Shown here: in pieces, positions 5,300 through 5,622 of the stretch
Numbering within the stretch: the first letter of the stretch is position 1
How the letters are laid out: each line of letters starts with the position of its first letter
Source of the DNA: CAIPAT01 sp037144075
GTDB taxonomy: Bacteria; Verrucomicrobiota; Lentisphaeria; Victivallales; Victivallaceae
Reading direction: 5' to 3'
Length of the DNA: 5,622 bases
NCBI GenBank assembly: GCA_037144075.1
Contig: JBAWXM010000341.1
Location: 1-5,622, forward strand
Program-made: the position numbers and the translations under genes
The notes under the pieces: model-generated
Seen by the model: only the letters and a program-made list of their open reading frames with translations
The model's database searches: none
What the model was told of the DNA's origin: nothing

Positions 5300-5358
5300 T
5301 CCCGCAATCGCGGACTTCCCCATTTTGGACAACGTTTACCCTTCCCGCATTCACGAGA
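5300..5358. repeat. Two eroded copies of the TCCCGC hairpin around a single ATTTTGGACAAC
   Basis: CCCGC-AATC-GCGG (5301-5313) keeps a 4-bp stem. TCCCGC-ATTC-ACGAGA (5343-5358) keeps the left arm but differs from GCGGGA at two right-arm positions, both G to A. Between them, 5322-5333 is a full ATTTTGGACAAC with linker GTTTACCCTT. The second hairpin remnant occupies the place where the partner 12-mer would be expected. Confidence 0.45.
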
Positions 5359-5420
5359 GACACCCTGTCTGCACAATGTGTGGGAGTACTGGAAGACTGG
5401 GATACCGCCGCATGTCTGCC

Positions 5421-5454
5421 ATTTTGGACACCGGTCTCCTTCATTTTGGACACC
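5421..5454 (+). repeat. Repeat pair B of ATTTTGGACAMC (22-bp offset)
   Basis: ATTTTGGACACC lies at 5421-5432 and 5443-5454 with the linker GGTCTCCTTC between. An associated word ATGTCTGC occurs just before (5412-5419) and just after (5455-5462) the pair, and as CTGTCTGC at 5365-5372 following GACACC. Confidence 0.8.
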
Positions 5455-5511
5455 ATGTCTGCATAGCGTTTTCATGGGCATTATAGGTGTCCTGGACTTT
5501 TTCCCAGTCAG

Positions 5512-5547
5512 TTGCGTCCGTTTTGTCTGTTTTGTCCGTTTCAGTCC
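5512..5547. repeat. Nonamer tandem array TTTTGTCCG
   Basis: Four consecutive imperfect 9-mers: TTGCGTCCG, TTTTGTCTG, TTTTGTCCG, TTTCAGTCC. The middle two differ by one base. On the minus strand this produces a Lys-Gln/Arg-Thr repeat in a spurious open frame. Confidence 0.6.
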
Positions 5548-5551
5548 CCCC

Positions 5552-5585
5552 ATTATGGACACCGTTTACCCTAATTTTGGACACA
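5552..5585 (+). repeat. Repeat pair C of ATTTTGGACAMC (22-bp offset)
   Basis: ATTATGGACACC (5552-5563) and ATTTTGGACACA (5574-5585) are separated by the linker GTTTACCCTA. That linker is nearly identical to the one after the copy at 5322 (GTTTACCCTT). Both of those copies are also preceded by CCCC. Confidence 0.8.
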
Positions 5586-5593
5586 ATGAACAG

Positions 5594-5617
5594 TTCTAAA
5601 GTTCTAAAATTCTAAAG
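5594..5617. repeat. Octamer TTCTAAAG array, inverted relative to 2373-2444
   Basis: Three exact-period octamers (TTCTAAAG, TTCTAAAA, TTCTAAAG) followed by TTATT at the window edge. The reverse complement, CTTTAGAA, is the same unit in a different phase as the ACTTTAGA arrays some 3.2 kb upstream. The array may continue beyond the window. Confidence 0.7.
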
Positions 5618-5622
5618 TTATT

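Larger units (their letters stand above)
5009..5622. other. Gene-free, repeat-dense 614-base region
   Basis: No open frame here shows a ribosome binding site, recognisable domain or natural amino-acid composition. Apart from the repeats listed separately, 5147-5197 and 5226-5299 are AT-rich, with a T/A-rich patch (5272-5293), and nothing recognisable. I see no tRNA-like cloverleaf or rRNA segment. The density and variety of repeat words suggest a tolerant insertion zone, possibly the decayed end or ends of a mobile element. Confidence 0.6.

Noticed and set aside
5281..5562. 93-codon minus-strand open frame in the terminal repeat region
   Set aside because: It is made of translated repeats (CPKW, KRTKQTKRT). 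It has no recognisable domain and is best explained by the repeats themselves.
5013..5585. CRISPR array
   Set aside because: The repeats are only 12 bp, the spacings are 22, 287, 99, 22, 109 and 22 bp, and spacer-like segments are not uniform. No cas gene is present.
5378..5599. 73-codon plus-strand open frame with Phe/Val/Cys-rich centre
   Set aside because: It overlaps three repeat families, including the TTTTGTCCG array that yields its FVCFVRF stretch, and shows no gene signals.

Overview
The window looks like a chromosomal stretch from a Gram-negative bacterium with an LPS-type outer membrane. It carries a stand-alone heptose-phosphate adenylyltransferase, and it has mixed-GC genes separated by AT-richer, repeat-laden spacers. 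The gene style and the short tandem intergenic repeats remind me of the PVC group, Lentisphaerota (Victivallis-like) in particular. That placement is an inference from general resemblance, not from a marker gene.

Layout. Positions 3-122 hold the C-terminal end of a coiled-coil protein that begins before the window. Positions 200-1294 (minus strand) encode a polytopic membrane protein with a hexaglycine run, convergent with the first gene. A roughly 200-bp divergent promoter region (1295-1495) separates it from a single-span, TPR-type membrane protein (1496-2302, plus), which resembles YfgM-like proteins. A spacer made almost wholly of short tandem repeats (2303-2470) leads to a TrmH/SpoU-family RNA 2'-O-methyltransferase (2471-3232). 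Behind a good sigma-70-like promoter (3345-3373) lie an ABM-fold (YgiN-like) small protein (3406-3705) and a DUF2905 two-span membrane protein (3719-3946), 13 nt apart and probably cotranscribed. Next is a dCMP deaminase (4026-4520) whose stop codon overlaps the start of an RfaE2/HldE-C-type adenylyltransferase (4517-5008) by 4 nt.

The last 614 bases (5009-5622) contain no credible gene. They hold several families of short repeats. The most striking is a 12-bp word, ATTTTGGACAMC, in seven clear copies all in one orientation; six of these form three pairs, each offset by exactly 22 bp. Two further degraded copies are visible. The same region has an octamer array that is the reverse complement of the one at 2373-2444, decayed GC hairpins, a CACAAAGN octamer array and a TTTTGTCCG nonamer array.

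The genes are housekeeping-like (tRNA/rRNA modification, dTMP precursor supply, LPS heptose activation, envelope proteins) and do not form one pathway. I see no CRISPR array, toxin-antitoxin pair, intact insertion sequence, rRNA or tRNA, and no convincing new defence or biosynthetic system. What merits a second look is the repeat architecture of the spacers.
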